From the NCBI GenBank assembly GCA_020073645.1, contig JAIQET010000008.1, positions 17,735 to 81,734 on the forward strand: DNA of 64,000 nt, written 5' to 3'. Below are positions 32,461 to 41,548 of the stretch, piece after piece. Made by a program: the position numbers and the translations under genes. This DNA is from Terriglobia bacterium. GTDB taxonomy: Bacteria > Acidobacteriota > Terriglobia > Terriglobales > Acidobacteriaceae. Each line of letters opens with the position of its first letter. Within the stretch, counting starts at the first letter, position 1. The notes below the pieces were generated by a model. The model was not told the origin of the DNA. It ran no database searches and saw only the letters and a list, made by a program, of their open reading frames with translations.

Positions 32461-33825
32461 CTAGTTTGGACCTCCGGCTCGGGTTGCAATCATCAGCCCG
32501 CTGGGTCCGGCCAGCCGCACCCGCCGTACTTCTGCGAAGCCGGCCTCCCGCAGCCAGTCCGAATATTCGGGCTCGCTGTAGCTGCCGCCGGTACGCGTCC
32601 CCACCAACATGTTGAGCGCGAACAGGGCGGCAAAGCGGGGTGCGGTCTTGTCCGGTTCCAGGATGAAGTCCTGCACTACGAGCCTCCCGTTTGGCGCCAG
32701 GGCCGCGTAGGCGCGCTGAAACAACGTGCGGTTCTCTTCCGGGGAAAACATGTGACAGATGGCGGAGAGCAGAATCAGATCGTAACCCTCTCCCAAAGGA
32801 TCATGCAGCATGTCGCCCGGCCGCGTGTGCACGCGGTCGGCGAGCCCAGCCTTGCGGATGAAATCCTGGGCAAGAGGAAGCACCTCGGGAACATCCAGCA
32901 CGTCGGCTTGCAGGCCGGGAATGGCCTTGACGAACGCAATGGAGTACGCCCCCGAACCACCTCCCAGGTCTAGCATGCGGCGAATGCCATCGCTTCCGAC
33001 CGCCTCGACCACAGAGTGGGCGCGCTCACGCGCATTTCGGTCCATGGCAGCTATGAAGGCCTGGGTCCAACTGCCATCGCGTTTCCCCGTCAGCACCGCG
33101 GTCCCTGTGCGCATACACTCGGTCAGCGTGGACCAGCGCTGCCACAGATTGGCCGTGTGCATCAGTCCGCCACGCGCGTTGTCGCGCGAACCTTCCACAA
33201 AGAAGCGGGCACTGATGGGCGTGTTGCGAAAACTTCCGTCTTTCTTTTCCAGAAGTTTGAGGCTGGCCAGTGCGTTGAGCAGCATCTCGGTGGCTCGCGG
33301 ATTGGCCTGAATTCTTTCCGCCACGTCTTGCGCCGAAGCGCCCGCGTCCACTGCCGTGAACACGTCCAGCTCCAGCGCGGTCAGCACCGCCCGGCTGGAC
33401 ATGAACCCGCGAATGGTCTCGTTCAAATCATCGGGCAGGATACCCGCTTCGTCTCGCGCCTTCACCATCGCCAGATAGTGCGCAACATGGTCCAGAATTT
33501 CCGCCTTCATCGCCACAGCGTCAGTCCACGCCTTGCGCACCACGATCTTGCCGGACTGCAGGTGCGAGGCAACAATCTCCGGAACATCTTCAACCTGCAC
33601 TTCCCGGTACCAGGTGCCCTCGGGATAGGCGATCATTACCGGGCCGTGGTCGCACAGCCCCAGGCATCCGCTGGTGGTCACATGCACCTCGTCGCTCAGC
33701 CCTTGCGACCTCAGTTCCCGCTGCAATGCACTCAACACCCGCCATGAACCTTTCGCCGGACACGACGGGACCCCTTCTGGCTTTTCCTGGGTGCAGACGA
33801 ACATGTGAAAACGGAACGGTTCCAT
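32461..33825 (-). CDS. [2Fe-2S] ferredoxin domain fused to SAM-dependent methyltransferase
   Basis: This is a 454-residue fusion. Residues 1-95 form a thioredoxin-like [2Fe-2S] ferredoxin with cysteines at 11, 22, 54 and 58 (C-x10-C-x31-C-x3-C), the spacing of that family. Residues about 140-450 form an O-methyltransferase of the acetylserotonin type: a winged-helix dimerisation part (LTALELDVFTAVDAGASAQD), then the SAM motif MLDLGGGSGAYSIAF and NGRLVVQDFIL. AGGAGG precedes the ATG at 33825. The ferredoxin part could pass electrons to, or act as a redox switch for, methyl transfer. The substrate is unknown. Confidence 0.88.
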   Translation of the reverse strand: MEPFRFHMFVCTQEKPEGVPSCPAKGSWRVLSALQRELRSQGLSDEVHVTTSGCLGLCDHGPVMIAYPEGTWYREVQVEDVPEIVASHLQSGKIVVRKAWTDAVAMKAEILDHVAHYLAMVKARDEAGILPDDLNETIRGFMSSRAVLTALELDVFTAVDAGASAQDVAERIQANPRATEMLLNALASLKLLEKKDGSFRNTPISARFFVEGSRDNARGGLMHTANLWQRWSTLTECMRTGTAVLTGKRDGSWTQAFIAAMDRNARERAHSVVEAVGSDGIRRMLDLGGGSGAYSIAFVKAIPGLQADVLDVPEVLPLAQDFIRKAGLADRVHTRPGDMLHDPLGEGYDLILLSAICHMFSPEENRTLFQRAYAALAPNGRLVVQDFILEPDKTAPRFAALFALNMLVGTRTGGSYSEPEYSDWLREAGFAEVRRVRLAGPSGLMIATRAGGPN

Positions 33826-33910
33826 CGTTGCCTCCTGCCGTGGATGACCCCATTCTGCCGGAGCGCGGCGCATCGTGCCGTGACCCCAATCACAGCCTTT
33901 GCGGTTTGGC

Positions 33911-34483
33911 TCAGGACTTGGGCTGGCAGACCGGCAGACCCCGACTGTCCTTGGAGATGGCGCACCCGCATTCCATCACCCGTTGTAGCTTGCGGCGCGC
34001 GCGATGGAGCCGGATTTTCACAGTCGTCACTGTTACGCCCAGCAGGTCTGCGATCTCAACGGCTGTGAGGGAATGGGCTTCGTGCAGCAGGATCACGGCA
34101 CGATAAGAATCTGGCAGGAAATCCAGGCATCGCTGCACGCATGCGCTGGTTTCTTTCCTCTCGGTGATCTCCAGTACCGAGGGAGACTTCGAAACCGCCG
34201 CGTTCACGCGATCCGCGCCCTCTCCGGTGTCAATCGAGACCTGTGGCTTGCGCTGGCGCAGGCGGTCGAGACACACGTGGGTAGCGATGCGGTACAGCCA
34301 ACCGCGAACCGCCTGCGGATCGCGAAGCGACTCACGGCCGCGATACGCATGGAGAAACGTGTCCTGGGTGAGATCCTCGGCCTCCGCGGGATTCTTTACC
34401 AGCCGGAGGACATAGCGATAAATCCGATCGTGATAGACATCGAACAACTCGCCCGCGTCAATGATTTCACCAGCCGGCGACAT
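33911..34483 (-). CDS. ECF-type RNA polymerase sigma factor
   Basis: A sigma-70 family factor of about 190 residues has region 2 (LFDVYHDRIYRYVLRLVKNP, AEDLTQDTFLHAYRG, GWLYRIATHVCLDRLR) and region 4 (LPDSYRAVILLHEAHSLTAV then EIADLLGVTVTTVKIRLHRA). The tail CGCAISKDSRGLPVCQPK carries three cysteines, a feature of some ECF groups, and may bind metal. The frame extends to a GTG at 34531; the ATG at 34483 lies closer to region 2 and is preferred. No anti-sigma gene is adjacent, so control may be through the Cys tail or a distant partner. It lies 85 bp upstream of the ferredoxin-methyltransferase gene. Confidence 0.88.
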   Translation of the reverse strand: MSPAGEIIDAGELFDVYHDRIYRYVLRLVKNPAEAEDLTQDTFLHAYRGRESLRDPQAVRGWLYRIATHVCLDRLRQRKPQVSIDTGEGADRVNAAVSKSPSVLEITERKETSACVQRCLDFLPDSYRAVILLHEAHSLTAVEIADLLGVTVTTVKIRLHRARRKLQRVMECGCAISKDSRGLPVCQPKS

Positions 34484-34591
34484 ACCACCATTTACGCTCG
34501 GAAACTGGCGGAAATCCACGGCGCCTATCACGCTTGCATGTGACGCATCCGCGAGAAAACCGGCTGGCGGTGTTCTTGCCTTACGCTGTGC

Positions 34592-34927
34592 CTAGTGGCC
34601 TGCGGTCATCGTCTTGGCTACGTCCTCTTCCGATGAAGCAATCGGTTCAGCGGTGTTGTGCTGGCTCTGCATTTCCTTCATCCACAGCTCACAGTCGCAC
34701 GTCTGCTTCATCCGTGGTTTTCCCGGTCGTGCGGTCGAGATGCCAAACGGTATGTACAGTACGCAGAACCGGGCAATCCCAGTGAGCAGGGCGAGCAAGC
34801 CGACCACAGCGACAACTACACCGATCCTGCTTGTGCCCGTGAGCAAGAAAAGTCCCGCAACAAAGAGAATCGGACCCAACGTCACTCGCAAAACTCGGTC
34901 AATCCCACCAACATTGCGTCGGAACAT
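34592..34927 (-). CDS. YgaP-like (DUF2892) small membrane protein
   Basis: A 111-residue protein whose N-terminal half is a DUF2892/YgaP-type two-helix module: NVGGIDRVLRVTLGPILFVA, GLFLLTG, then RIGVVVAVVGLLALLTGIAR followed by FCVLYIPFGIST. The C-terminal 45 residues are soluble with a CDC pair (KQTCDCELWMKEMQ). The module is often linked to sulfur or rhodanese proteins, but no rhodanese is present. AAGGAG precedes the ATG. It is 54 bp downstream of another small membrane-protein gene and 61 bp upstream of the sigma factor on the same strand. Confidence 0.8.
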   Translation of the reverse strand: MFRRNVGGIDRVLRVTLGPILFVAGLFLLTGTSRIGVVVAVVGLLALLTGIARFCVLYIPFGISTARPGKPRMKQTCDCELWMKEMQSQHNTAEPIASSEEDVAKTMTAGH

Positions 34928-34981
34928 GGCTATACCAACTCCTTTCCGCGGCTACGGACACGGCGCCAGCAGCAAAGCCGC

Positions 34982-35269
34982 TCACTGGATCTCCACTTCG
35001 AGTCCGCCGACCCAGCCGGCGGCCAAGTTGTAGATGAGCGCCCCGATTACTGCGGCGATGCCACCGATGATCCCGTACACGATGGGACACAAGATCACGG
35101 CGAACAAACCCATGGCGCCTGCAAAAGGTATGCGCTCATGAGGGGCAAACGAGATCCCGGCCAGGGCGATCAGGCTGCAGAAGACTCCGGCAATCAGACC
35201 CAGCAGTCCGTACGAAACCAGGCCGACCTTGAACGCAGAAGCTGGACCAATACGCTTGACGACGGCCAT
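34982..35269 (-). CDS. Small DUF3566-like membrane protein
   Basis: A 95-residue protein begins MAVVKRIGPASAFKVGLVSY and has two or three membrane helices (GLLGLIAGVFCSLIALAGI, GLFAVILCPIVYGIIGGIAA and VIGALIYNLAAGWVGGLEVE). The V-x-x-I-xP-x-S-A-F/L-K start and the GG-hinge before the last helix resemble the DUF3566 family of small membrane proteins. GGAGGT precedes the ATG at 35269, so the longer open frame upstream is not coding. The function is unknown. Confidence 0.7.
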   Translation of the reverse strand: MAVVKRIGPASAFKVGLVSYGLLGLIAGVFCSLIALAGISFAPHERIPFAGAMGLFAVILCPIVYGIIGGIAAVIGALIYNLAAGWVGGLEVEIQ

Positions 35270-35355
35270 ATCCGTACCTCCTCCGACCGGCCAGTCGCCG
35301 GTCCTATCCCAAGGACGAAGACGGGGGACAAAAGGATACAGGCGTAGGAGAGAGC

Positions 35356-36690
35356 TTATTCCTCCGGCGGGGTCCGCAAGACGGCCGTGCTCTCCACCCC
35401 GCGTGCGACTCCCGGGATGATGCCCCGCTCGCGGTAAATAGGACCTACCAGCTCCCGGATGGTCGGCAAGTGGTGTGCGAACCAACCTGCGCCCAGGATG
35501 CAAATCGCGCCCCCGAGGATCAAAGTCTTAGGTGCGCCAATCTTGCTCGCCAGGGAGCCGGCCAGCAGGCTGCCGAACGGAGTCATACCCATGAACGCCA
35601 TGGAGAAGAAACTCATCACCCGGCCGCGTTTGTCCTCGTGCACGATGGTTTGCAGAATGGTGTTGCTGGCGGCCGCCTGCTGCATCATGGCTCCACCGGC
35701 GATCGGCATCAGCAGCAGCGAGAGCCACAGCAGGCGGGAGAAGCCAACGCCGATCAGCCCGGCGCCGAAAATGGCCGCTGCGATGCAAACCACACGGTCG
35801 AGCCCTAACACGCTTCGACGCGCCGCCAGCCACATCGCGCCGAGCAGCGCGCCCGCGCCCGAGGCACCCATCAGGAAGCCCAGCGTGTGAGGCCCACCAT
35901 GCAGCACCGCGCCGGCAAAAATCGGCATGAGAATGGTGTAGGGCATGCCCACCAGGCTGACCAGAGCCAGCAGCAAGAGAATCGAGCGGATGGGGACAGA
36001 ACCCGTGGCATACCTCCATCCCTCCTTAAGATCGTGAAGGACGGCCTTGTCCGTTCCTGTCTGCGGGATCGGCACAATTCTCATGGCCAGCAGCGAGAGG
36101 ATGACGGCGATGTAGCTGAAGCCATCGATCAGGAAGCAATAACCCTCGCCCACGGCGGCGATCACCACACCCGCGATCGAGGGCCCCAGAAGCCGGGCGA
36201 CGTGCACCATGGAGGAATTGAGGGCGATCGCATTGCCCAGATCCTCCCGCTTCTCGATCATCTGTACGACAAACGCCTGACGGGCGGGCATATCGAAAGC
36301 GTTGATGAGGCCCTGGGCCAGGCTCAGACAGAGGATGTCCGCGATGGTGATGGTCCCGCGCAGGGCCAGCGCGGCCAGCGCGAACGACTGCAGCATGGAG
36401 AGCACCTGCGTCACCACCAAGGTGCGATGCCGATTCCAGCGGTCCACCCAGACTCCGGCAAACGGTCCCAGGAAGAACGTTGGAATCTGCCCGGCAAAGC
36501 CGACCACTCCCAAGAGAAAGGCCGAGTGGGTCAGGCGATACACCAGCCAGGCGGTGGCAATCCGGGTCATCCAGGTGCCGATCAACGAGATGGTCTGGCC
36601 GCTGAAAAATAGCCGGTAGTTACGGGACTGTAGAGCCCGCAGAACCAACCTCCAGCCTGCTTCGGTTTTGCCTGAATCGTTTCCGGGCAT
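35356..36690 (-). CDS. MFS transporter (EntS-like MFS_3)
   Basis: A 444-residue, twelve-helix major facilitator of the EntS/MFS_3 type begins RALQSRNYRLFFSGQTISLI and has GTWMTRIATAWLVYRLT, the loop FAGVWVDRWNRHRTLV (motif A like) and DMPARQAFVVQM, plus the second-half equivalent VHEDKRGRVMSFFSMAFMGM. EntS-like proteins export siderophores or drugs; the substrate here is not known. The start is only 21 bp from that of the divergent DHA2-type transporter, so the two promoters lie within or before each other's coding start and are probably coordinated. Confidence 0.9.
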   Translation of the reverse strand: MPGNDSGKTEAGWRLVLRALQSRNYRLFFSGQTISLIGTWMTRIATAWLVYRLTHSAFLLGVVGFAGQIPTFFLGPFAGVWVDRWNRHRTLVVTQVLSMLQSFALAALALRGTITIADILCLSLAQGLINAFDMPARQAFVVQMIEKREDLGNAIALNSSMVHVARLLGPSIAGVVIAAVGEGYCFLIDGFSYIAVILSLLAMRIVPIPQTGTDKAVLHDLKEGWRYATGSVPIRSILLLLALVSLVGMPYTILMPIFAGAVLHGGPHTLGFLMGASGAGALLGAMWLAARRSVLGLDRVVCIAAAIFGAGLIGVGFSRLLWLSLLLMPIAGGAMMQQAAASNTILQTIVHEDKRGRVMSFFSMAFMGMTPFGSLLAGSLASKIGAPKTLILGGAICILGAGWFAHHLPTIRELVGPIYRERGIIPGVARGVESTAVLRTPPEE

Positions 36691-36711
36691 GAAGGAATCT
36701 CTTAGTGTCGG

Positions 36712-38271
36712 ATGGCTTCTACCACTGATGCACCCTTAGGGATCAATCCCTGGCTGATCGCGGTGGCTGTGATGTCCAGCACTTTCATGGAAGTGCTCGA
36801 TACCACGGTGGTCAATGTTTCTCTGCCGCACATCGCCGGCAGCCTTTCCTCCAGCACCAATGAAGCCACCTGGACCCTCACATCCTATCTGGTTGCCAAC
36901 GCTATTATTCTTCCCATGACCGGCTGGCTGGCCACCCGCTTTGGACGCAAGCGCCTGCTCATGCTTTCCGTCACCGGTTTTACCGCGGCGTCCTTTCTAT
37001 GTGGACTGGCTCCTTCCCTGGGCTTCCTGATTTTCTTCCGCATCGTGCAGGGCGCTTGCGGCGGAGGTCTGCAGCCGCTGTCGCAGGCTATTCTGCTGGA
37101 GTCCTTTCCTCCGGAAAAGCGCGGCCAAGCCATGGCCTTCTGGGCGCTCGGCATCGTAGTTGCCCCTATGCTGGGTCCTGTAGCCGGGGGCTGGCTCACC
37201 GACAACTACAGTTGGCGCTGGGTTTTCTACATCAATGTTCCCATTGGTGTGCTGGCTCTCATGCTCACGCAGATGTTCGTCTTCGATCCTGAGTACCTGC
37301 GCAAGGAGCGGACGGGAATCGACTACTGGGGCATCGGTCTGCTGGCGCTGGGCATCGGCTCACTGCAGATCATGCTGGACAAGGGCCAGGAGGCGGACTG
37401 GTTTGGCTCGCATTTTATTCTCACGCTGGCCATTCTGGCTTTCATTGGTCTTGCCGGACTCATCCTTCGTGAGCTGACGACCGAGCATCCCGTGATCGAT
37501 CTAAGTGTTTTCCGCTACCGATCGTATGCCATCGGCACGTTCATGATGACGATCGTCGGGTTCGTGCTCTATGGCAGCACGGTTCTGCTGCCGCTCCTGA
37601 TGCAGGAACTACTCGGCTACACCGCCACCCACGCCGGCGTAACGAACCTGCCGCGCGGCCTCGCTTCGTTCCTGGCCATGCCCTTCATCGGCATTCTTGT
37701 GGGTAAGGTGGACTCACGAAAACTGCTGGGAGCAGGATTTCTGGCTTCTGCGGTCGCGATGTTTCTGCTTTCCCGCTTGAGCCTGGATGCCGGCTTCTGG
37801 AACTTCTGGTGGACTCTGATGTTGCAGGGCGCTGCCCTGGGATTGATTTTCGTGCCGCTGACCACCGTGACCAATGATCCCGTGCCCAAAGAGCGCATGG
37901 GGAATGCCACCAGCATTTTCAACCTGATGCGCAATCTGGGCGCCAGTGTAGGAATCTCGATGGTGGAGACGATAACGGTCCGCAAGCAGCAGACTCACAT
38001 CAATGCCCTCGGCCGGCATGTGACGCCCGCCGACCTGCAAACTCGTCAGATGATCGAACACATGCGGGCATTTTTCATGTCGCAAGGCAAGGACGCAGCG
38101 ACCGCAACCAAACAGGCCTATGGCGCCGTGTGGGGAATGGTGCAACGGCAAGCTGCCATGCTCTCTTACAATGACGCGTTCCGCTTTCTTGGCATTATGT
38201 TCCTCGCGCTGTTTCCGCTCATTTTCCTGCTGAGGAAGCCTAAAGGCGGTGGACCTGTGATGGTGGAGTGA
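36712..38271 (+). CDS. DHA2-family MFS drug exporter (EmrB/QacA-like)
   Basis: A fourteen-helix proton-driven exporter of 519 residues. It has the DHA2 marks FMEVLDTTVVNVSLPHIAGS (motif D1), GWLATRFGRKRLL (motif A), RIVQGACGGGLQPLSQAILL (motif B) and APMLGPVAGGWLTDNYSWRW (motif C), ending in the usual basic tail. EmrB-type pumps usually work with an EmrA adaptor and outer-membrane channel; an HlyD-type adaptor gene is 1.9 kb downstream but belongs to another operon. No TetR/MarR regulator is adjacent. Confidence 0.93.
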   Translation: MASTTDAPLGINPWLIAVAVMSSTFMEVLDTTVVNVSLPHIAGSLSSSTNEATWTLTSYLVANAIILPMTGWLATRFGRKRLLMLSVTGFTAASFLCGLAPSLGFLIFFRIVQGACGGGLQPLSQAILLESFPPEKRGQAMAFWALGIVVAPMLGPVAGGWLTDNYSWRWVFYINVPIGVLALMLTQMFVFDPEYLRKERTGIDYWGIGLLALGIGSLQIMLDKGQEADWFGSHFILTLAILAFIGLAGLILRELTTEHPVIDLSVFRYRSYAIGTFMMTIVGFVLYGSTVLLPLLMQELLGYTATHAGVTNLPRGLASFLAMPFIGILVGKVDSRKLLGAGFLASAVAMFLLSRLSLDAGFWNFWWTLMLQGAALGLIFVPLTTVTNDPVPKERMGNATSIFNLMRNLGASVGISMVETITVRKQQTHINALGRHVTPADLQTRQMIEHMRAFFMSQGKDAATATKQAYGAVWGMVQRQAAMLSYNDAFRFLGIMFLALFPLIFLLRKPKGGGPVMVE

Positions 38272-38283
38272 TGGAATCCTAAG

Positions 38284-38316
38284 AAAAAACGGCGCCCACT
38301 AGGATTGTGGGCGCCG
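38284..38316 (-). terminator. Intrinsic terminator of the beta-propeller gene
   Basis: A perfect 10-bp stem CGGCGCCCAC/GTGGGCGCCG with a 7-nt loop is followed on the minus strand by TTTTTTC. It lies in the convergent gap and may also serve the + strand gene. Confidence 0.85.
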
Positions 38317-38349
38317 CTAAGCTTCTCCCGGAAAACCGAACTGGGGCCG

Positions 38350-39561
38350 CTACTTCAGGAGCGTCGCTATGCCGTAGGGGAAGTTCCCCGTAGGTACTGG
38401 CAAAGCGACCGGTGACACCGTCTCGCTTAGGGTTCCGTCGCTGGCCACGTTCATTATGTGCAAGTTCAGACCAGCAACCACGTAAAGGAACTTTCCCGTA
38501 GGATCCAAGCGAACGTTCGACGGGCCGGCTCCTCCACCGCTTAGGCCAATGGTCTGGATTTCGACCGGGGCCGACGGGTTCGAGGTATCCACTACCGAGA
38601 CGTCCACCGACATGGTATTGCCGGTGTACACGCGGCTTCCGTCAGCATTGATGGCCATCCAGCAAGGAAGCAATCCTGACACGGGTGCCGTGGTGACGAA
38701 GGAAAGCTGGCCGGTGCTCGTGCTGTAACTATAAACTGCGATCGCGCTGTCGGCCGGAAGTGCGGCGAAAAGGAAATTCTGCGTGGGGTGAACCACTTCG
38801 CCGAGGAACAGGTTGCCGGTCGGCACGTCCACCTCATTGTTAAAAGTCAGCTTGCCATTCTTGTGGATGCGGTACGAGTCGATTTTCGAAGGTACCCCCA
38901 TGAACTCCATGACGAAGGCCAGGTTCCCCTTGCCAATCGCTGCCTGGGAGGGTGAATCGCCAGAAGCATAGCTAATCTTGGAACCAACGTTCGCAGTCAT
39001 CGTGCCGCTGGAGGCCACAGTGAAGGAGACCACATTCGGCGCCTTCGGATTAATCTGACCGGGGTCGCTGGACTTGTTGACCGCTACCAGCAGGCTGCCG
39101 CCTCCACCCAGGACGCCATCGAACAATCCCAAGCTGGCTGGTTGTGTGCCGGCAGAGGACTTCGGTAAGCCGTTTGGCGTCAGACTCCCATTCGAACCAA
39201 TGGTGAACGAAGCAATCGTGTTGCTGCGGCCATTCACGGCAAACAGCTTCGTGCCCGCCTTGTTGATGATGATCTGTTGATCGTCGTCGGTTTGGAACCC
39301 CAGCGGCTGTCCGCTGGGAGGAATCACACCGGTCCCGCCGGTGGAGTACGGCGAACCGGGCAGCAGCGTCAGGTGTCCCGTTCCATCGTTGCTATATCCG
39401 ATCACGGTGTTGCCGCCGGTTGTCGTACCGATATTGCTCTCTACATAAACCGCATTGACCTGGGCGTGCAAGCTGACTGCCGGACTCATGATCAGCACCG
39501 TCAACAGCAGCAGACCCAGAATGGTTGACCAGCTACCTACTGTCCTGAGAGATCCCTTCAT
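38350..39561 (-). CDS. Secreted seven-bladed beta-propeller (lactonase-like) protein
   Basis: A 403-residue exported protein. The signal peptide ends about at VSLHAQ, after a hydrophobic stretch (STILGLLLLTVLIMSPAV). The mature part has repeated blade motifs typical of YVTN/6-phosphogluconolactonase-like propellers: NTVIGYSNDGTGHLTLLPGS, FAVNGRSNTIASFTIGSNGS, VYSYSTSTGQLSFV and LDPTGKFLYVVAGLNLHIMN. Catalytic lactonase residues cannot be confirmed, so binding or scaffold roles are possible. The ATG at 39561 has AAGGGGG in front; the open frame beyond it is not supported. A strong terminator follows. Confidence 0.8.
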   Translation of the reverse strand: MKGSLRTVGSWSTILGLLLLTVLIMSPAVSLHAQVNAVYVESNIGTTTGGNTVIGYSNDGTGHLTLLPGSPYSTGGTGVIPPSGQPLGFQTDDDQQIIINKAGTKLFAVNGRSNTIASFTIGSNGSLTPNGLPKSSAGTQPASLGLFDGVLGGGGSLLVAVNKSSDPGQINPKAPNVVSFTVASSGTMTANVGSKISYASGDSPSQAAIGKGNLAFVMEFMGVPSKIDSYRIHKNGKLTFNNEVDVPTGNLFLGEVVHPTQNFLFAALPADSAIAVYSYSTSTGQLSFVTTAPVSGLLPCWMAINADGSRVYTGNTMSVDVSVVDTSNPSAPVEIQTIGLSGGGAGPSNVRLDPTGKFLYVVAGLNLHIMNVASDGTLSETVSPVALPVPTGNFPYGIATLLK

Positions 39562-40154
39562 TTTTGGCGCCCCCTTTTCAGAAATTCGAAGTTGCACTTC
39601 CAAGTCGCAGCCCCCTGGTGAAACGAAAAAAACTGTCTTTTGGACTTGCAGCCTGACGAGACCGGTTAGGTCAAGCCTCGACTGAGCTGCCAAAATCTCA
39701 GTTGAGATCGGATACCGCGGTCTACTGCTGCTGGTCCCCACTTGGACCGCAAAGGCCCTTGCTTGCAGCGTGCTGCACGCTCGCTGCCAATTCGGGTTGA
39801 CGGTGATGGCCTGTTTTCAGCACAGAACGAAGCCTGAATCTGTGCAGAAGTCCTTAAGTTGCATAAATATGCATAACAGTGAAAGCACACTGCACTGTGG
39901 GCACCCGGACAGGTGCGCCCACCCCTACCAGCCCGCGGTTGCGCAGTCCGGCAGTAGCCTCGAGCGGGCCATACTGGGCCTTGCCCAGTCGTTGTTGTTT
40001 ACGCAAACCGCGTCCTGGCGGATTGCTGCTGGGGCGCTTTGACGGTGTCTGTTTTCGAACACCAGCTTCCCAAGAGCGGACAGTAAGCTCCCGTTCCAAC
40101 CCACTAAGCCATCAGTATTTTACTCAAAATAAACATCTTACTCGTCTTGGTCGC
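39562..40154. other. Regulatory gap before the efflux locus
   Basis: The roughly 600 bp between the divergent propeller gene and the sigma-54 promoter hold no convincing gene. Three palindromes are visible: ATCTCAGTTGAGAT at 39695-39708, TGCATAAATATGCA at 39860-39873, and GGTGT-N10-ACACC at 40044-40063. Confidence 0.5.
40044..40063. promoter_or_regulatory. Candidate upstream activator site
   Basis: GGTGTCTGTTTTCGAACACC is an imperfect palindrome (14 of 20 symmetric) centred about 100 bp upstream of the -24 element, the usual place for dimers of NtrC-family activators. Confidence 0.35.
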
Positions 40155-40169
40155 TGGCACGACGCTTGC
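40155..40169 (+). promoter_or_regulatory. Sigma-54 (-24/-12) promoter of the efflux locus
   Basis: TGGCACGACGCTTGC is an exact match to the consensus TGGCAC-N5-TTGC. Transcription should start near 40180, leaving a leader of about 7 nt before the ATG at 40187. The activator gene lies at the end of the same locus (57288). Confidence 0.8.
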
Positions 40170-40186
40170 CCTGACGAAGGTCGGAC

Positions 40187-41440
40187 ATGGATATTCCCCG
40201 CACTTCTGGCGCAAAGCAACGCCGCAAGCGGCAGATCCTCTACGCTGCGGCAGGAATCGCGCTGATTGCCCTAGTCACCATGGGGCTGTCGCGTTTGAAG
40301 CCCGCTGCTCCCTCTGTAGAACGTTCCACGGTTTGGATCGATACCGTGAAGCGCGGCCCCATGCTCCGGCAAGTGCGCGGGCTGGGCACGCTGGTGCCGG
40401 AAGAAATCCGCTGGATTCCGGCCGTCACCGAGGGACGCGTGGATCGAATTCCCGTCCTCCCAGGAGCCGCGGTGAAGCCTGACACCATTCTGCTCGACCT
40501 CAGTAATCCGCAGTTGCAGCAGGAAGCGCTGGACGCCGAGTGGAAGCTGAAAGCCGCTGAAGCCGATTACAAGAACCTGGAAATGCAGTTGGCCAGCCAG
40601 GTCCTGGCACAGAAATCCGAGGCGGCCAAGGCTGAGTCCGAGTACAGCCAGGCGAAGATGCAGGCCGACACCGACGCCGCTCTGCAGAAGCTGGGAGTGA
40701 TCTCCGAAAACAGCCTGAAAGTCTCCACTACAAAGGAGCAAGAGTCCGCCACCCGAAACCAGATTGAACACCAGCGCCTGGCCAACAGCGGTCAGGTGCT
40801 GGAAGCCCAACTACAGGCGAAGCAAGCGGAAGTCGAGCAGTTCCGGGCCCTGTCCCAACTCAAGCAATCCCAGCTCGCGGGTCTGCATGTACGCGCAGGC
40901 ACCGATGGCGTGCTCCAGGAGCAAACCCTGAAAGTGGGCCAGTGGGTGACGCCCGGAACCACTCTGGCCAAGGTGGTTCAGCCGCAGCGCCTGAAGGCGG
41001 AGTTGAAAGTGGCCGAAACCCAGGCCAAGGACATCCAACTCGGACAGCCCGCCTCGGTTGACACCCATAACGGCGTAATCGCTGGTCACGTTACTCGCAT
41101 TGATCCGTCTGTACAGAATGGCACCGTCACCGTGGACGTCGGTCTGGACGGGACCCTCCCACAGGGCGCCCGGCCCGACCTCAGCGTGGACGGCACCATC
41201 GATCTGGAGAGGATCGCTGACATCCTTTATGTGGGCCGTCCGGCATTTGGACAAGAGAAAAGCACAGTTGGACTCTTCAAGCTCGAGCCCGATGGCCAGA
41301 CCGCGGTGCGCGCCCAGGTCCAACTGGGCCGCAGTTCGGTAAATACGGTCGAGATTGTGCAGGGATTGAAAGAAGGCGACCAGGTCATCTTGTCCGATAT
41401 GTCGCGCTGGGACAATTTTGATCGGGTTCGGCTGGAATAA
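40187..41440 (+). CDS. HlyD/MacA-type periplasmic adaptor (membrane fusion protein)
   Basis: A 417-residue adaptor of a tripartite efflux system. A basic N-terminus (QRRKRQ) precedes a membrane helix (ILYAAAGIALIALVTMGLSR). Then come a first lipoyl half-motif (IPAVTEGRVDRIPVLPGAAV), a long coiled-coil hairpin (about residues 105-220, rich in Q, E and A), the second half-motif LHVRAGTDGVLQEQTLKVGQ and a beta-barrel region. It would link the inner-membrane ATPase-permease to the TolC-like channel encoded 15 kb downstream. It is the first gene of the locus and has an unusually short predicted leader. Confidence 0.92.
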   Translation: MDIPRTSGAKQRRKRQILYAAAGIALIALVTMGLSRLKPAAPSVERSTVWIDTVKRGPMLRQVRGLGTLVPEEIRWIPAVTEGRVDRIPVLPGAAVKPDTILLDLSNPQLQQEALDAEWKLKAAEADYKNLEMQLASQVLAQKSEAAKAESEYSQAKMQADTDAALQKLGVISENSLKVSTTKEQESATRNQIEHQRLANSGQVLEAQLQAKQAEVEQFRALSQLKQSQLAGLHVRAGTDGVLQEQTLKVGQWVTPGTTLAKVVQPQRLKAELKVAETQAKDIQLGQPASVDTHNGVIAGHVTRIDPSVQNGTVTVDVGLDGTLPQGARPDLSVDGTIDLERIADILYVGRPAFGQEKSTVGLFKLEPDGQTAVRAQVQLGRSSVNTVEIVQGLKEGDQVILSDMSRWDNFDRVRLE

Positions 41441-41447
41441 GGCAGGT

Positions 41448-41531
41448 GTCAGGTGTCAGGCCTCAGGTCTCAGGAAAGCGGGGCCGAGAAGCGACACCTT
41501 AGAACCTGGGACCCGAGACCTGAGACCTGAA
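41448..41531. repeat. Gene-less heptamer hairpin (unit CAGGTCT)
   Basis: The arms 41448-41474 and 41505-41531 are complementary at 22 of 27 positions, each made of four 7-bp units of the type CAGGTCT; the loop is 30 nt. The left array starts four bases after the adaptor stop, and the right arm ends 18 bp before the ATPase start. Confidence 0.75.
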
Positions 41532-41548
41532 CTCAAAGGACATACTCA

